Position numbers and translations under genes: made by a program | Notes under the pieces: model-generated | Seen by the model: the letters and a program-made list of their open reading frames with translations, nothing else | What the model was told of the DNA's origin: nothing | The model's database searches: none | In this document: positions 45,220-57,893 of the stretch, in pieces | Layout: each line of letters begins with the position of its first letter | How positions within the stretch are numbered: the first letter of the stretch is position 1 | NCBI RefSeq assembly: GCF_002575655.3 | Contig: NC_053037.3 | Location: 143,789,207-143,853,206 of the forward strand | DNA length: 64,000 nucleotides | From: Aegilops tauschii subsp. strangulata | Lineage: Eukaryota; Streptophyta; Magnoliopsida; Poales; Poaceae | Reading direction: 5' to 3'

Positions 45220-45813
45220 ATGTCGGAACCAAAAAGAGTTGGAGGTTCTCTCCCGAGCTTTAGTACTTTGGACGATCCTTCTATTCTATCTAAACTCATA
45301 AATAATCCTATGGAAAAACCTGTCGGAGTTGTCAATGAGAGTCCTAATAATTTTGATGAAGATGATTCCGGAATTTTTCGTTATTTACTCGATGAATCTT
45401 TGAAAGATGCTTGGGATAGACTGTTAAGGATCCGGGCTAACTATGTACCCCAATACCAAATTGAAATTTACTTGAAGAGCTTTTATGTTGCCCTACCTTC
45501 TTCGTTTAAGCATGTCTTAGATTCTATATTTGAAGAAGGCTTTCTTGAAGGGGATGCCGTAGATACTTATGAAAAGATGAAAACCATATTTGGGCACCCC
45601 ATGAATGAGAAAGTTGAATCTACATCTCTTTTGCTCTCCTACCAAAACGAATCTATCAAAGAGATAAAAGCTAGCCTAGATGCAAATTTCCGCTACGTGC
45701 TTAATCTTTCTTCTACCATTAATAGCCACGTGCTTTATCAAAATAGAAAGATTAATTCCATAGATGACAAATTTTCTCTTTTCTTCCCTAAAACCAAAGA
45801 TGGCAATACCTAG
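45220..45813 (+). CDS. Element D gag-like protein, 197 aa, intact frame
   Basis: ATG 45220 chosen (MSEPKRVGGSLPSFSTLDDP); it is the first ATG after the PBS that leads the conserved part, although the frame is open further upstream into the LTR. Residues about 45-110 contain FRYLLDESLKDAWDRLLRIR and YQIEIYLKSFYVALPSSFKH, resembling the capsid-type helices of plant gypsy gag and the B remnant. No CCHC zinc knuckle and no protease follow. The C-terminal half is helical and ends KTKDGNT. The gene is followed by about 7 kb without coding sequence, so it is the only protein of the element. It probably makes or joins virus-like particles with a partner element's Gag-Pol; that is inference. Confidence 0.7.
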   Translation: MSEPKRVGGSLPSFSTLDDPSILSKLINNPMEKPVGVVNESPNNFDEDDSGIFRYLLDESLKDAWDRLLRIRANYVPQYQIEIYLKSFYVALPSSFKHVLDSIFEEGFLEGDAVDTYEKMKTIFGHPMNEKVESTSLLLSYQNESIKEIKASLDANFRYVLNLSSTINSHVLYQNRKINSIDDKFSLFFPKTKDGNT

Positions 45814-47945
45814 ATCTATCCTTGCTTTTATGCCTAGCTAGGGGCGTTAAACGATAGCGCTTGTTGGGAGGCAACCCAATTTATTTTTAGTTTTTTGCTT
45901 TTGCTTCTGTTTAGGAATAAATATTTGATCTAGCCTCTGGTTAGATTTGTTTTTATGTTTAAATTAGTGTTTGTGCCAAGTTAAACCTATAGGATCTTCT
46001 TGGATGTTAGTTATTTGATCTTGCTGAAAATTCCAGAAAGTTTTTGTTCACGAAAACTATTGTTACAAATAACCAGAACGTGATAAAACACTGATTCCAA
46101 TTGCTGCTGATCAATAAACAAATTGGGTAGGTCTTCCTATTTTGGTAGATTTTTTTGAGTTCCAGAAGTTTGCGTTAGTTATAGATTACTACAGACTGTT
46201 CTGTTTTTGACAGATTCTATTTTTCGTGTGTTGTTTGCTTATTTTGATGAATATATGGCTAATAAAATAGTTTATAAACCATATAGAAGTTGGAATACAG
46301 TAGGTTTAACACCAATATAAATAAAGAATGAGTTCATTACAGTACCTTGAAGTGGTGTTTTGTTTTCTTTCGCTAACGGAGCTCACGAGATTTTCTGCTA
46401 AGTTTTGTGTTGTGAAGTTTTCAAGTTTTGGGTAAAAGATTTGATGGATTATGGAACAAGGAGTGGCAAGAGCCTAAGCTTGGGGATGCCCATGGCACCC
46501 CAAGATAATCCAAGGACACCAAAAAGCCAAAGCTTGGGGATGCCCCGGAAGGCATCCCCTCTTTCGTCTACTTCCATCGGTAACTTTACTTGGAGCTATA
46601 TTTTTATTCACCACATGATATGTGTTTTGCTTGGAGCGTCTTTAATTATTTGAGTCTTTATTTGTTAGTTTGCCACAATCATCCTTTTTGTACACACCTT
46701 TTGAGAAAGACACACATGATTCGGAATTTGTTAGAATACTCTATGTGCTTCACTTATATCCTTTGAGCTATATAGTTTTTGCTCTAGTGCTTCACTTATA
46801 TCTTTTAGAGCACGGTGGTGGATTTGTTTTATAGAAACTATTGTTATCTCATGCTTCACTTATATTATTTTGAGATTCCTACAAAACAGCATGGTAATTT
46901 GCTTAAATTGAGAAATTAGTCCTAAAGTAATAGGCATCCAAGATTAGTAAAAATTATCTTATGAGTGTGTTGAATACTATGAGAAGTTTGATTCTTGACA
47001 ATTGTTTTGGGATACAAAGATGGTGATATTAGAGTCATGCTAGTTGACTAGTTGTGGATTTGAGGAATACTTGTGTTAAAGTTTGTGATTCCCGTAGCAT
47101 GCACGTATGGTGAACCGTTATGTGATGAAGTCGGAGCATGATTTATTTATTGATTGTCTTCCTTACGAGTGGCGGTCGAGGACGAGCGATGGTCTTTTCC
47201 TACCAATCTATCCCCCTAGGAGCATGTGCCTAATACTTTGCTTTGATCACTTGTAGATTTTTGCAATAAATATATGAGTTCTTTATGACTAATGTTGAGT
47301 CCATGGATTATACGCACTCTCTTCCTTCCACCATTGCTAGCCTCTCTAATACCGCGCACTTTTCGCCGGTATCATACACCCACCATATACCTTCCTCAAA
47401 AAAGCTACCATACCTACCTATCATGGCATTTCCATAGCCATTTCGAGATATATTGCCATGCAACTTACCACCGCTCTGTTTACTATGACACGCTCCATCA
47501 TTGTCATATTGCTTCGCATGATCATGTAGTTGACATCGTATTTGTGGCAAAGCCACCATTCATAATTCTTTCATACATGTCACTCTTGATTCATTGCATA
47601 TCCCGGTACACCGCTGGAGGCATTCATATAGAGTCATATTTTGTTCTAAGTATTGAGTTGTAATTGTTGAGTTGAAAGTAAATAAAAGTGTGATGATCAT
47701 CATTTTTAGAGCATTGTCCCAAGTGAGGAAAGGATGATGGAGACTATGATTCCCCCACAAGTTGGGATGAGACTCCGGACGAAAAAAAAGAGGCCATAAA
47801 AAAGAGAAATGGCCCAAATAAAAAAAAATATAATGAGAGAAAAAGAGAGAAGGGACAATGTTACTATCCTTTTACCACACTTGTGCTTCAAAATAGCACC
47901 ATGATCTTCATAATAGAGAGTCTCCTATGTTGTCACTTTCATATA
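45814..47945 (+). other. Element D internal non-coding region
   Basis: AT-rich, no coding similarity. It contains AAGCTTGGGGATGCC motifs, a hairpin (46536-46559) and CTTCACTTATAT repeats, all shared with B in the opposite orientation. It continues at 52151-52845 after the nested element E. Confidence 0.65.
46536..46559 (+). repeat. Conserved hairpin downstream of gag (element D)
   Basis: GGGGATGCC, 6-nt loop CCGGAA, GGCATCCCC. Arms identical to the B hairpin at 2938-2961, loop different. It sits 722 bases after the gag stop. Confidence 0.65.
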
Positions 47946-50900
47946 TGTAACACCCCGCATGTAACTTGCCATATTTGTAACTCCGACTCTTGCCATTTTC
48001 GGCTATGTGCTATGATTTTCCCTCCGTTCTCGGGTTTTGTCTTTCGTTTTGTATTTTGTCATGTCATGCATTTTCATATCATGTCATCATGTGCATTGCA
48101 TTCGCATACGTGTTCGTCTCATGCATCCGAGCATTTTCCCCGTTGTCCGTTTTGCAATCCGGCGCTCCTATCTCCTCCGGTGCACCCCTCTTGTTTTCTT
48201 TCGTGTGCGTGTGTTAAACTTTCTCGGAATGGACCGAGGCTTGTTAAGTGGCCTTAATATACCACCCGGAGACTACCGGTCAAGTTTCGTTCCATTTGGA
48301 GGTCGTTTGGTACTCCAACGGTTAGCCGGGCATCCGCAAAGTCCATTTGAGTGTCCAGCAAAAACCCCCTCTAAAACCAGCCCAAAACCCACCAAACTCT
48401 CTTCCATGCTCTAGGTCGTTCGATTACGATCGTGTGGGCGAAAACTGCACCTCATTTGGAGTCTCCTAGCTCCCTCTACCTATTTATATGTGGGCATCCC
48501 GAAAAACGGAATCGCAGATGAACCCTAGAAATTTTCCCTCCGCGCCGCCGGACGCGTCCGCCGTCGGCCGGACACGTCCGCCGCCGCAACCAACCAGTCC
48601 GGAGCCGCCACGTCGCCCGCCGTCCTCGCCCCGCCGCCGGCCTGCAGGCCCATCGCCGGCCCTCCCGGGCCCGGCCGCCTCCTCCTCCCTCCGCGCGAGC
48701 CGCCGCCCCGCGCCGCCGGCGGTCTCCGCCGCGCCGCCGCCTTCTCCTCGCCGGCCGACGCTGTCGCCCCGGCGCCGTGCTCCGCCGCCACTCGCCGCCG
48801 TCCCCGCCGCCCGGGCCCGCGCGCCCGCACCTCCGGCCGCCCTCCGCGCCGCCCCGGCGAGCTGCTCCGCCGCCCCGGCGAGCACCCGAGCCGAGCTCTC
48901 CGGCCAGATCTCGATCTGCTCTGTACGTTGACTTTTCTCGCGACCCCCTAATTCCTCTAAGTCCTCAGAAATCTTCAGCAAGTGCTCTTGTTCGTGATGC
49001 CATAACTCCGTGCATGTAGCTCCGATTCGCGCGTGTAATATGTCAAATTGTTCTTCTCGTGATACTCTACATTTTGTTAAATTGCACCATGTTCATTAGA
49101 GGTCATCTTGATGCCCAAATCTCTGTTGGAAGAGGGCTAGTTGCTGTTATTCTCTGGTTCTTGACAGAACTTGGAGATTTGTCATTTTTGTATCATTAAA
49201 TCTGTGCATCTTTTGAGCATGAGCTCTACATGTGTTTTGAAGTATGCCATGCCATATTTCCAGTGGTGTAGTCCATGTATTTTTGTGGTCTCTGTGGTGA
49301 CTAGCACAAGGATGCAAAGTAGGCCCCGTAATATTTCTGATTTCAGGGACAGTGATTTCTCCAAGTCCTTGTCTGCTGTAATTTTGTTGCCATGTAAACT
49401 TGATGCTACAGAGAGATCCATGCATATTTTGGAGATGTTCAGTAAGGATGTTTTGTAGCTATAGTTGTAATTGATCCATTACTGCAATTGTTTGCAATTA
49501 TGGAGTGCCATAGAATGACTCAATCTTGCTCTACTTTTGCTATAAAATATTTCTGGCAGATTCTTAACATGACATGCAATCTTGCCAAGCTTATTGTAGT
49601 TGATACATACATGCTATGCAATTGTTCTTGACATGGTTAGCTTCATAAACATGACATCTTGCTGTATGTGTGCTTGGTTTGTAGTGCATTGCTCTGTAGT
49701 GAGTGCATCAGGCTCACAAATAGGCCTACATATTAATATTTCTGCCATGCTCTGTTTTCTGCTAAGTCTGAAACCTGATAACGAAACTTGCTATGTTTAC
49801 ATGCTTGCCATCATATCTTCTGGTCCTTTTTGGCTTATGGTCAGTAAGGGACATTTGTCATGTGCATTTATTAGAACACTACAATGCCTTGTTTTGCTAT
49901 GTTAAGTTCCTGTAGCATGTTGATTTCGTGCTCTGAACATTGCTACCTGATGTTGTTTTCTGCCATGTCCAGTTTTTCACTAAGCCTGTGAACCTGTAAT
50001 CTTTTGCACTTTTGCCATGCTTGTTTGACCTTGATATGTTGTGAACTAGCCGTAGCGTAGTGTTCATCGTTTGTCAAGCATCTCCTGTAGATTACTGCCA
50101 TGTACTTTGTTGCTATGTTGGAGTGCTGTAGCATTGTTTCTTGTTGCATTTTAAGTGCTATCTTGCTGTTTATCGCAGATTCATGTCATTCTTGTTTTGC
50201 TTGCCATTTGCAAACCGTGCATCCGATTCCGGTGATCTTTATATCGATTTCGACCGAAATCATCTCATCTTTCCAGTGGCATGCTTGGTTTGCCAAGTTA
50301 CTGCCATGTTCATCATTTTCCTTCCGGAGCACGCATATGCATCGCATATCATATCTTGCATATCATACATGTTTTGCATCATGTTGCTTGTGCATTTCTC
50401 GTTGTTGATTGTGGTTCCGTTTGTTTGTGTTCTTGTCTTGGGTAGAGCCGGGAGATGAGTTCGTGAACGAGGAACCTGTCGAGTACGCTTACGAGGATCA
50501 AGCTTTCGACAACTCTGAGAATCTTGCAGGCAAGATGACCACCCCTCGAGATCACTTCTATCTTTGCTATGGTAGTTGTTCGCTCTATTGCCATGCTCCG
50601 CTACCTATCACTTGCTATATCATGTCTCCCATTTTTGCCATGTCAGCCCTAACCATCCTCTCCTAGCAAACCATTGTTTGGCTAAGTTACCGCTTTTGCT
50701 CAGCCCTTCTTATAGCGTGCTAGTTGCAGGTGAAGTCAAAGTTTTGTTCCATGTCGGAACATGGATATGTTGGGATATCACAATATCTCTTATTTAATTA
50801 ATGCATCTATATATATTTGGTAAAGGGTGGAAGGCTCGGCCTTATGCCTGGTGTTTTGTTCCACTCTTGCCGCCCTAGTTTCTGTTATACCGGGATTATG

Positions 50901-52150
50901 TTCCTTGAGTTTGCGTTCCTTACGCGGTCGGGTGATTTATGGGACCCCCTTGACAGTTCGCCTTGAATAAAACTCCTCCAGCAAGGCCCAACTTTGGTTT
51001 TACCATTTGCCACCTAAGCCTTTTTCCCCCGGGTTTTCGCGAGCCCGAGGGTCATCTTATTTTAACCCCCCCGGGCCAGTGCTCCTTCGAGTGTTGGTCC
51101 GAACTGAGCAGACTGCGGGGCCCCCTCTTGGAAACTCGAGGTCTGGTTTTACTCGTAGGATGTCTCATCCGGTGTGCCCTGAGAACGAGATATGTGCAGC
51201 TCCTATCGGGATTTGTCGGCACATTCGGGTGGCTTTGCTGGTCTTGTTTTACCATTGTCGAGATGTCTTGTAAACCGGGATTCCGAGACTGATCGGGTCT
51301 TTCCGGGAGAAGGTTTATCCTTCGTTGACCGTGAGAGCTTATGATGGGCTAAGTTGGGACACCCCTGCAGGGTATTATCTTTCGAAAGACGTGCCCGCGG
51401 TTATGAGGCAGATGGGAATTTGTTAATGTCCGGTTGTAAATAACTTGTCACTTGACCCAATTAAAATACATCAACTGCGTGTGTAGCCGTGATGGTCTCT
51501 TCTCGGCGGAGTCCGGGAAGTGAACACGGTCTGTGTTATGTATGACGTAAGTAGGTGTTCAGGATCACTTCTTGGTCATTGCTAGATGACGTCCGTTCCG
51601 TTGCTTCTCTTCTCGCTCTCATTTGCGCAAGTTAGCCACCATATATGCTTCTGCCGCTGCAGTTCCACCTCATTACACCATCCTTTCCTATAAGCTTAAA
51701 TAGTCTTGATCTCGCGGGTGTGAGATTGCTGAGTCCCCGTGACTCACAGATTTCTACCAAAACAGTTGCAGGTGCCGACGATGCCAGTGCAGATGATGGC
51801 GTCGATCTCAAGTGGGAGTTCGACGAGGAACGTGGTCGTTATTATGTGTCTTTTCCTGATGATCAGTAGTGGAGCCCAGTTGGGACGATCGGGGATCTAG
51901 CATTTGGGGTTGTCTTATTTTCATCTGGATTTTGACCGTAGTCGGCCTATATGCTTGTATTTTGGATGATGTATGCATAATATTTATGTATTGTGTGAAG
52001 TGGCGATTGTAAGCCAACTCTTTATCCCATTCTTGTTCATTACATGGGATTGTGTGAAGATGACCCTTCTTGCGACAAAACCACTATGCGGTTATGCCTC
52101 TAAGTCGTGCCTCGACACGTGGGAGATATAGCCGCATCGTGGGCGTTACA
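47946..52150 (+). mobile_element. Element E: solo LTR, Sukkula-like
   Basis: 4,205 bp with TGTAACACCCCG at the start and GGGCGTTACA at the end, flanked by the duplication ATATA (47941-47945, 52151-52155). There is no internal region, PBS or second LTR. The terminal GCATCGTGGGCGTTACA closely resembles, from memory, the LTR end of the barley LARD Sukkula, whose LTRs are over 4 kb. TATTTATATG at 48481-48490 is a plausible TATA box. The Pro/Ala-rich frame at 48521-48931 and the acidic frame near 51760-51867 are GC-rich LTR sequence of no known function. Solo LTRs form by recombination between the two LTRs of one insertion. Confidence 0.8.
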
Positions 52151-52845
52151 ATATACTAGTGGGAATTTTTCATTATAGAACTTGGCTTGTATATTCCAAT
52201 GATGGGCTTCCTCAAAATGCCCTAGGTCTTCGTGAGCAAGCGAGTTGGATGCACACCCACTTAGTTTCTTTTGTTGAGCTTTCATATACTTATAGCTCTA
52301 GTGCATCCGTTGTATGGCAATCCCTACTCACTCACATTGATATCTATTGATGGGCATCTCCATAGCCCGTTGATACGCCTAGTTGATGTGAGACTATCTT
52401 CTCCTTTTTTGTCTTCTCCACAACCACCATTCTATTCCACATATAGTGCTATATCCATGGCTCACGCTCATGTATTGCGTGAAGATTGAAAAAGTTTGAG
52501 AACACCAAAAGTATGAAACAATTGCTTGGCTTGTCATCGGGGTTGTGCATGATTTAAATACTTTGTGTGGTGAAGATAGAGCATAGCCAGACTATATGAT
52601 TTTGTAGGGATAACTTTCTTTGGCCATGTTATTTTGAGAAGACATAATTGCTTAGTTAGTATGCTTGAAGTATTATTATTTTTATGTCAATATTAAACTT
52701 TTGTCTTGAATCTTTCGGATCTGAATATTCATACCACAATTAAGAGAATTACATTGAAAATTATGCTAAGTAGCATTCCACATCAAAAATTCTGTTTTTA
52801 TCATTTACCTACTCGAGGACGAGCATCAATTAAGCTTGGGGTGCT
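52151..52845 (+). other. Element D interior, 3' part
   Basis: Continuation of D after E, starting with the second ATATA. Non-coding. It ends in GAGGACGAGCATCAATTAAG and GCTTGGGGTGCT, the position of the polypurine tract next to the 3' LTR. AGTAGCATTCCACATCAAAA at about 52769-52790 aligns with the B deletion junction near 1245. Confidence 0.7.
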
Positions 52846-54430
52846 TGATATGTCTCCAACGTATCTATAATTTTTGATTGTTCCATGCTATATTATATTC
52901 TGTTTTGGATGATTAATGGGCTTTATTATACACTTTTATATTATTTTTGGGACTAACCTATTAACCGGAGGCCCAGCCCAAATTGCTGTTTTTTTTGTGC
53001 CTATTTTAGTGTTTCGCAGAAAAAGAATATCAAACGGAGTCCAAACGGAATGAAACCTTCGGGAACGTGATTTTCGGAACAAACGTGATCCAGAGGACTT
53101 GGAGTCCACGTCAAGAAATCAACCAGGAGAGCACGAGGCAGGGGGTGCGCCTACCCCCTGGGCACGCCCTCCACCCTCGTGGGGCCCATGTTGCTCCACC
53201 GACGTACTTCTTCCTCCTATATATACCTACATACCCCCAAACTATCAAATACGGAGCCAAAAACCTAATTCCACCGCCGCAACCTTCTGTACCCGTGAGA
53301 TCCCATCTTGGGGCCTTTTCCGGCGCTCCGCCGGAGGGGCATTGATCACGGAGGGCTTCTACATCAACACCATAGCCTCTCCGATGATATGTGAGTAGTT
53401 TACCTCAGAGCTTCGGGTCCATAGTTATTAGCTAGATGGCTTCTTCTCTCTCTTTGGATCTCAATACAAAGTCCTCCACGATTCTCATGGAGATCTATTC
53501 GATGTAATCTTCTTTTGCGGTGTGTTTGTTGAGACCGATGAATTGTGGGTTTATGATCAAGTTTATCTATGAACAATATTTGAATCTCCTCTAAATTCTT
53601 TTATGTATGATTGGTTATCTTTGCAAGTCTCTTCGAATTATCAGTTTGGTTTGGCCTACTGGATTGATCTTTCTTGCAATGGGAGAAGTGCTTAGCTTTG
53701 GGTTCAATCTTGCGGTGTCCTTTCCTAGTGACAGCAGGGGCAGCAAGGCACGTGTTGTATTGTTGCCATCGAGGATAACAAGATGGGGTTTATATCATAT
53801 TGCATGAGTTTATCCCTCTACATCATGTCATCTTGCTTAAAGCGTTACTCTGTTCTTATGAACTTAATACTCTAGATGCATGCTGGATAGCGGTCGAGGT
53901 GTGGAGTAATAGTAGTAGATGCAGGCAGGAGTCAGTCTACTTGTCACGGACGTGATGCCTATATACATGATCATACCTAGATATTCTCATAACTATGCTC
54001 AATTCTATCAATTGCTCAACAGTAATTTGTTCAGCCACCGTAATACTTATGCTCTTGAGAGAAGCCACTAGTGAAACCTATGGCCCCCGGGTCTATTTTC
54101 ATCATATTAATCTTCCAACACTTAGTTATTTCTTTTGCCTTTTACTTTACTTTGCATCTTTATTTCTCTTTATCATAAAAATACCAAAAATATTATCTTA
54201 TCATATCTACCAGATCTCACTCTCGTAAGTGACCGTTGAGGGATTGACAGCGCCTTTATCGCGTTGGTTGCGAGGTTCTTATTTGTTTGTGTAGGTGCGA
54301 GGGACTTGTGCGTGATCTCCTACTGGATTGATACCTTGGTTCTCAAAAACTGAGGGAAATACTTACGCTACTTTACTGCATCACCCTTTCCTCTTCAAGG
54401 GAAAACCAATGCAGTGCTCAAGAGGTAGCA
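52846..54430 (+). mobile_element. Element D 3' LTR
   Basis: 1,585 bp, TGATATGTCTCC to AAGAGGTAGCA, followed by the CTCAG duplication. TATA box near 53218. Confidence 0.92.
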
Positions 54431-54435
54431 CTCAG

Positions 54436-55898
54436 CCCTCTGTATCCCCAGCAACAATGTCCCGGAACAGGACAAAGATGGACTCCAGTAAGCCTATCCC
54501 GGTAGAGCCCCCTGGGGCTCCTGCAGGGACCCTACCGGAAACAACTCCTCATCACTTGCCGGACCACACCCTCCAGCCAGGCCTATGGTCCCCGCGAACG
54601 AGGAACGTGCTCCCGCAGTTGAGGAGGTGCCGCTAGTCCTTGTTGCCGAGCCCCAGGCTCCAACTTGTGCAAGGCACATGGTCCATTTCCTCCAAACCGA
54701 GAACTTCCTGATGACCAAGACGAACCTGAAAGAGTAGCCCGACGGCCAGTATGCATCAGTTTGTCGATGACACTCTATACAGAAGGAGGCCCAACTGTGT
54801 GAAATTGAAGTGCATCTGCCGGGAAGAAGGAAAGGAACTGTTGGTTGAGATACACAAAGGCATGTGCGGCTCCCACATTGGATCAAGGGCATTAGTTGGG
54901 AAAGCATTCCGACAAGGATTCTATTGGCCCACAACCCTCCAAGATGCGGTTGATCTAGTCACCAGATGTGAAGCCTGCCAGTTCCATTCCAAGAAAATCC
55001 ACCTACATGCTCAAGCTCTTCAAGCAATACCTTTATCATGGCCATTTTTTGTCTAGGGGCTCGATATCCTCGGCCCTTTCCCCCGAGCTTCCGGGGGCTT
55101 TGAATTCTTGTTCATCGCTATCGACAAGTTTACAAAGTGGCCGGAAGTAGCCACCGTGAGAAAGGTGACTGCTCGGTCAGCTATCAAGTTCTTGAAAGAT
55201 TGGTGTGTCTTTTTGGAGTCTCGGAAAGGATCATTATCGACAACGGCACCTAGTTCATGAGCCGCGCCTTCATGCAATATGTTCATGCGCTCGGAAGCAA
55301 GATCTCATTTGCCTCTGTCGCGCATCCCAGAAGCAATGGGCAAGCTGAGAGGGCAAACGCTGAAGTGTTGCAAGGACTCTAGACAAGAACCTTTGATACG
55401 CTGCAGAAGCACGGCAGGCGGTGGATCGATAAGCTCTCGATAGTTCTCTGGTCCCTCAGAACGACACCAAATCGAGCTACCGGGCAGACTCCATTCTCCC
55501 TAGTCTATGGGGCAGAAGTAGTTATCCCCATGGAACTCATTTATGGGTCACCTCGTGTGCTTGCCTACGATGAAGTAGCGCAAGATCAGCACCGGCGTGA
55601 CAACGTTGTGCTACTCGAGGAGAACCGTCTCCGGGCTACTACGCGTGCTGCACGCTATCAGCAAGCCCTGCGTCGCTATCACAGCCACAAGGTTCATGCC
55701 CGGTGTTTTGAGTAAGGTGACCTTGTCCTTAGGTGCGTTCAGTCCGCCATGGGTACAAACAAGTTGACGCCGAAGTGGGAAGGCCCTTACCAGGTAGTTC
55801 GAGTCACCAGACCTGGCGCAATCCATCTGGAGACCGGAGATGGCATTCAATTGCAAAACTCATGGAATATTGAGCATCTCCGCAAGTTCTACCCGTAA
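54436..55898 (+). pseudogene. Element A integrase, broken
   Basis: Resumes A's pol after D. An RNase H-integrase linker of broken frames leads to the zinc-binding N-domain (VEIHKGMCGSHIGSRALVGK, then TRCEACQFHSKKIH), giving the H-H-C-C pattern. The core has GLDILGPFPRASGGFEFLFI (first Asp) after a stop at about 55054, a second Asp in I-I-D-N-G-T followed by a stop instead of Gln, and RSNGQAERANAEVLQGL (Glu) with another stop. The C-terminal part reads LTPKWEGPYQVVRVTRPGAI and NIEHLRKFYP, with stop 55896-55898. At least four stops or frameshifts are visible. Confidence 0.85.
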
Positions 55899-57893
55899 GG
55901 CGCGGCTGTCGGGCCCTGCCCCACAGCCACCCTTTTGTACAGGCCTTGCCTCAGTTGCATGTAACCCCTTGTACAAAGCCAGGCGCAGACCCTGAGCAAC
56001 AGAGAAATAAATGAAGCGCTGGGGGCCCCCCGACCAAGTTGCATGCATGCATGAGCATTCCATGAGCATTGCATAAGCATTTCATGAGCATTGCATATGC
56101 ATATAGTTAAGGTCGCATCTTGCATCATTTCCATCTACATGAGGCTCCAGGTTCCTGCCGTGAGCTTGGCCTCTACCGGGAGTTGGGAAGATGAACAAGC
56201 ACTGTGTTCTCCGGCAAGCAAATAGATAAGTTCTATCTCTTGTCCATAAGTGTTCTGTAAGCTGAAACTTGTGCATGAGAAAACCTCCCCGCTCTTTGAA
56301 ACTTAGGTGCTCCCATCCCTGGACTCGAACGTTGCTTCGACCAGGATGGTCGCGATGGCCTTTGGTTGAAAGAGATTGGCGAGGGGCTGGTCCCTTTATT
56401 TTATGCTCGGCAGACTCAGCTCTCGAGCAACAAATAAAAGGGTACCGGCAGGATTGCCTGCCGGGGAAGACTCAGTTATTTAAAGTAAAGAGGGATTCCA
56501 CCTCTGCATGGACATATACATGCACGAGTTCCTGGCAAGGTTCATCATTTTCATTAATATGCTGATAATACAAGTACAAACCTTACAGGACACAGATATG
56601 GACTCGAGAGATGACATTATTTGAACTAAAATTTGGCAAGTGCCTATAGATTTAAGATTGAAAAAATATAAGTGCCCTGTGATGCCTTTTCCCTTGTCCA
56701 TCTCCTTTAGGAAGAGGTCGAGGAGGCCAGAGGCGGACCCAGCTGGGATTCGGCGCCTCCCCAGGATCAGGATGGTGCCGCTCCTCAACAAGGAGGAAGA
56801 AACCGGAGGGCAGGCGCGGATGGTGACGCTGCCGGAGGACCAGATGGGAGACACGGAGTCACCGGCAAACAGGACTCGTCGAAACGGTCGTCCCCGTTCT
56901 TGATGCATCGCGGGTGGCCGTCGCCATCCGCATCACTGCCACCCGAAGACCTCAGCACGACGGTCGCGCCAAACACCATGCTCTTCGGTTTGCCCCACAA
57001 AGAGCGTGGTCGTCCCCAACAGCCCTGACATCAGAAACCACCGCACGTTCCGAAGACGTGTAAGGAAGCAAGGAGCCCTCCTGCACAACAAGAGGATGAC
57101 TCCCAGGGGGTGTTAGGCTCGCCTTCGCCAACGGCAAGTCCTTTCCGTGACCCCTTCCCCGTATCGCGAAGGAAGACAGAATAGGGAGCGACCGACTACC
57201 ACGCCCCGTGCCTACTACAGGCCTCGGCATGGTGTCGTTCACATCCCCTCTCACTAGAATTAAGGACACGGGTGACCCGGCGATCAGCACACCGAAGTTG
57301 CCACCTCCGGTGTTATCACCGCGCCGCCCGTGTGCCCTCCTCAGATACGAGCGAATCTCTAAGCTAGAGCCCGGGGCCTAGCCCCAGGCTCTTCTCTTCG
57401 ACATAACCAGCAGGAGGCAGAAAACGGAGGAGAGGGGATGCGAGGATGAATGACTCCGCCCTCCCTTCGCCCCTCCTTTTATAGGCGGGCCGGGGAGGGG
57501 AGCCACTCCCTCAACGAGCGAACACTGCCCTCCTCCGCCAATTCAAGAAGACCAGGCCCTCACCTTGACGCTCTGCCGCACCATGTGCCTCCATTACCTA
57601 CACCGTGCGATGCATGTAGCATATGTGGCTAAGGATAAGGGCGTGGTGGGAAGAGTGAATTGGCAGTTTCTACCCCGTGCGTTAAAGTCATTAACAAGCC
57701 ATTACAAGGGCGGCCCCACCATGATTGGCTTTGCATGACGCATGGGAAAACCGAAACTGGCCCGGGTTCAAGATTAACGAAGAAGCAAAGAAGACCTCAA
57801 GAGGACAGCCTCTTCCACACCCCTGCCAGTGCACTTATTAGGGCCTACCTCGAAGACGCTCGGCAGCACGTTCGGGGCAGACCCGAGGGCTTC
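55899..57893 (-). other. Element A 3' spacer with antisense transcription unit remnant
   Basis: Between integrase and the 3' LTR. Open frames run mainly on the minus strand between 57290 and 56480 (for example MLIAGSPVSLILVRGDVNDT and RVLFAGDSVSPIWSSGSVTI) downstream of a minus-strand TATA box at 57475-57485. I do not recognise the protein. The position is the same as the antisense gene of F, so this is probably a decayed counterpart. 55899-56470 shows nothing coding. Confidence 0.45.
57475..57485 (-). promoter_or_regulatory. Antisense TATA box in element A
   Basis: Minus-strand CCTATAAAAGG followed by AGGGGCG, about 400 bases inside the 3' LTR and facing away from it. It resembles the TATA of the antisense gene in F in place and direction. 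Confidence 0.5.

Larger units (their letters stand above)
43446..54430 (+). mobile_element. Element D: Sabrina/WHAM-like non-autonomous gypsy element
   Basis: Complete element with LTRs 43446-45031 and 52846-54430, TG..CA ends and a perfect duplication CTCAG (43441-43445, 54431-54435). PBS of tRNA-Asp type. Only a gag-like gene is encoded, with no protease, RT or integrase, so it must use enzymes from elsewhere. Without the nested solo LTR E it is about 6.8 kb. LTRs look roughly 97-98% identical by eye, so insertion is younger than A. Family name from memory. Confidence 0.9.

Noticed and set aside
48488..48931. 147-codon Pro/Ala-rich open frame and its antisense partner in element E
   Set aside because: Low-complexity GC-rich sequence open on both strands, inside a solo LTR. 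No domain, and the region is explained by LTR leader composition.
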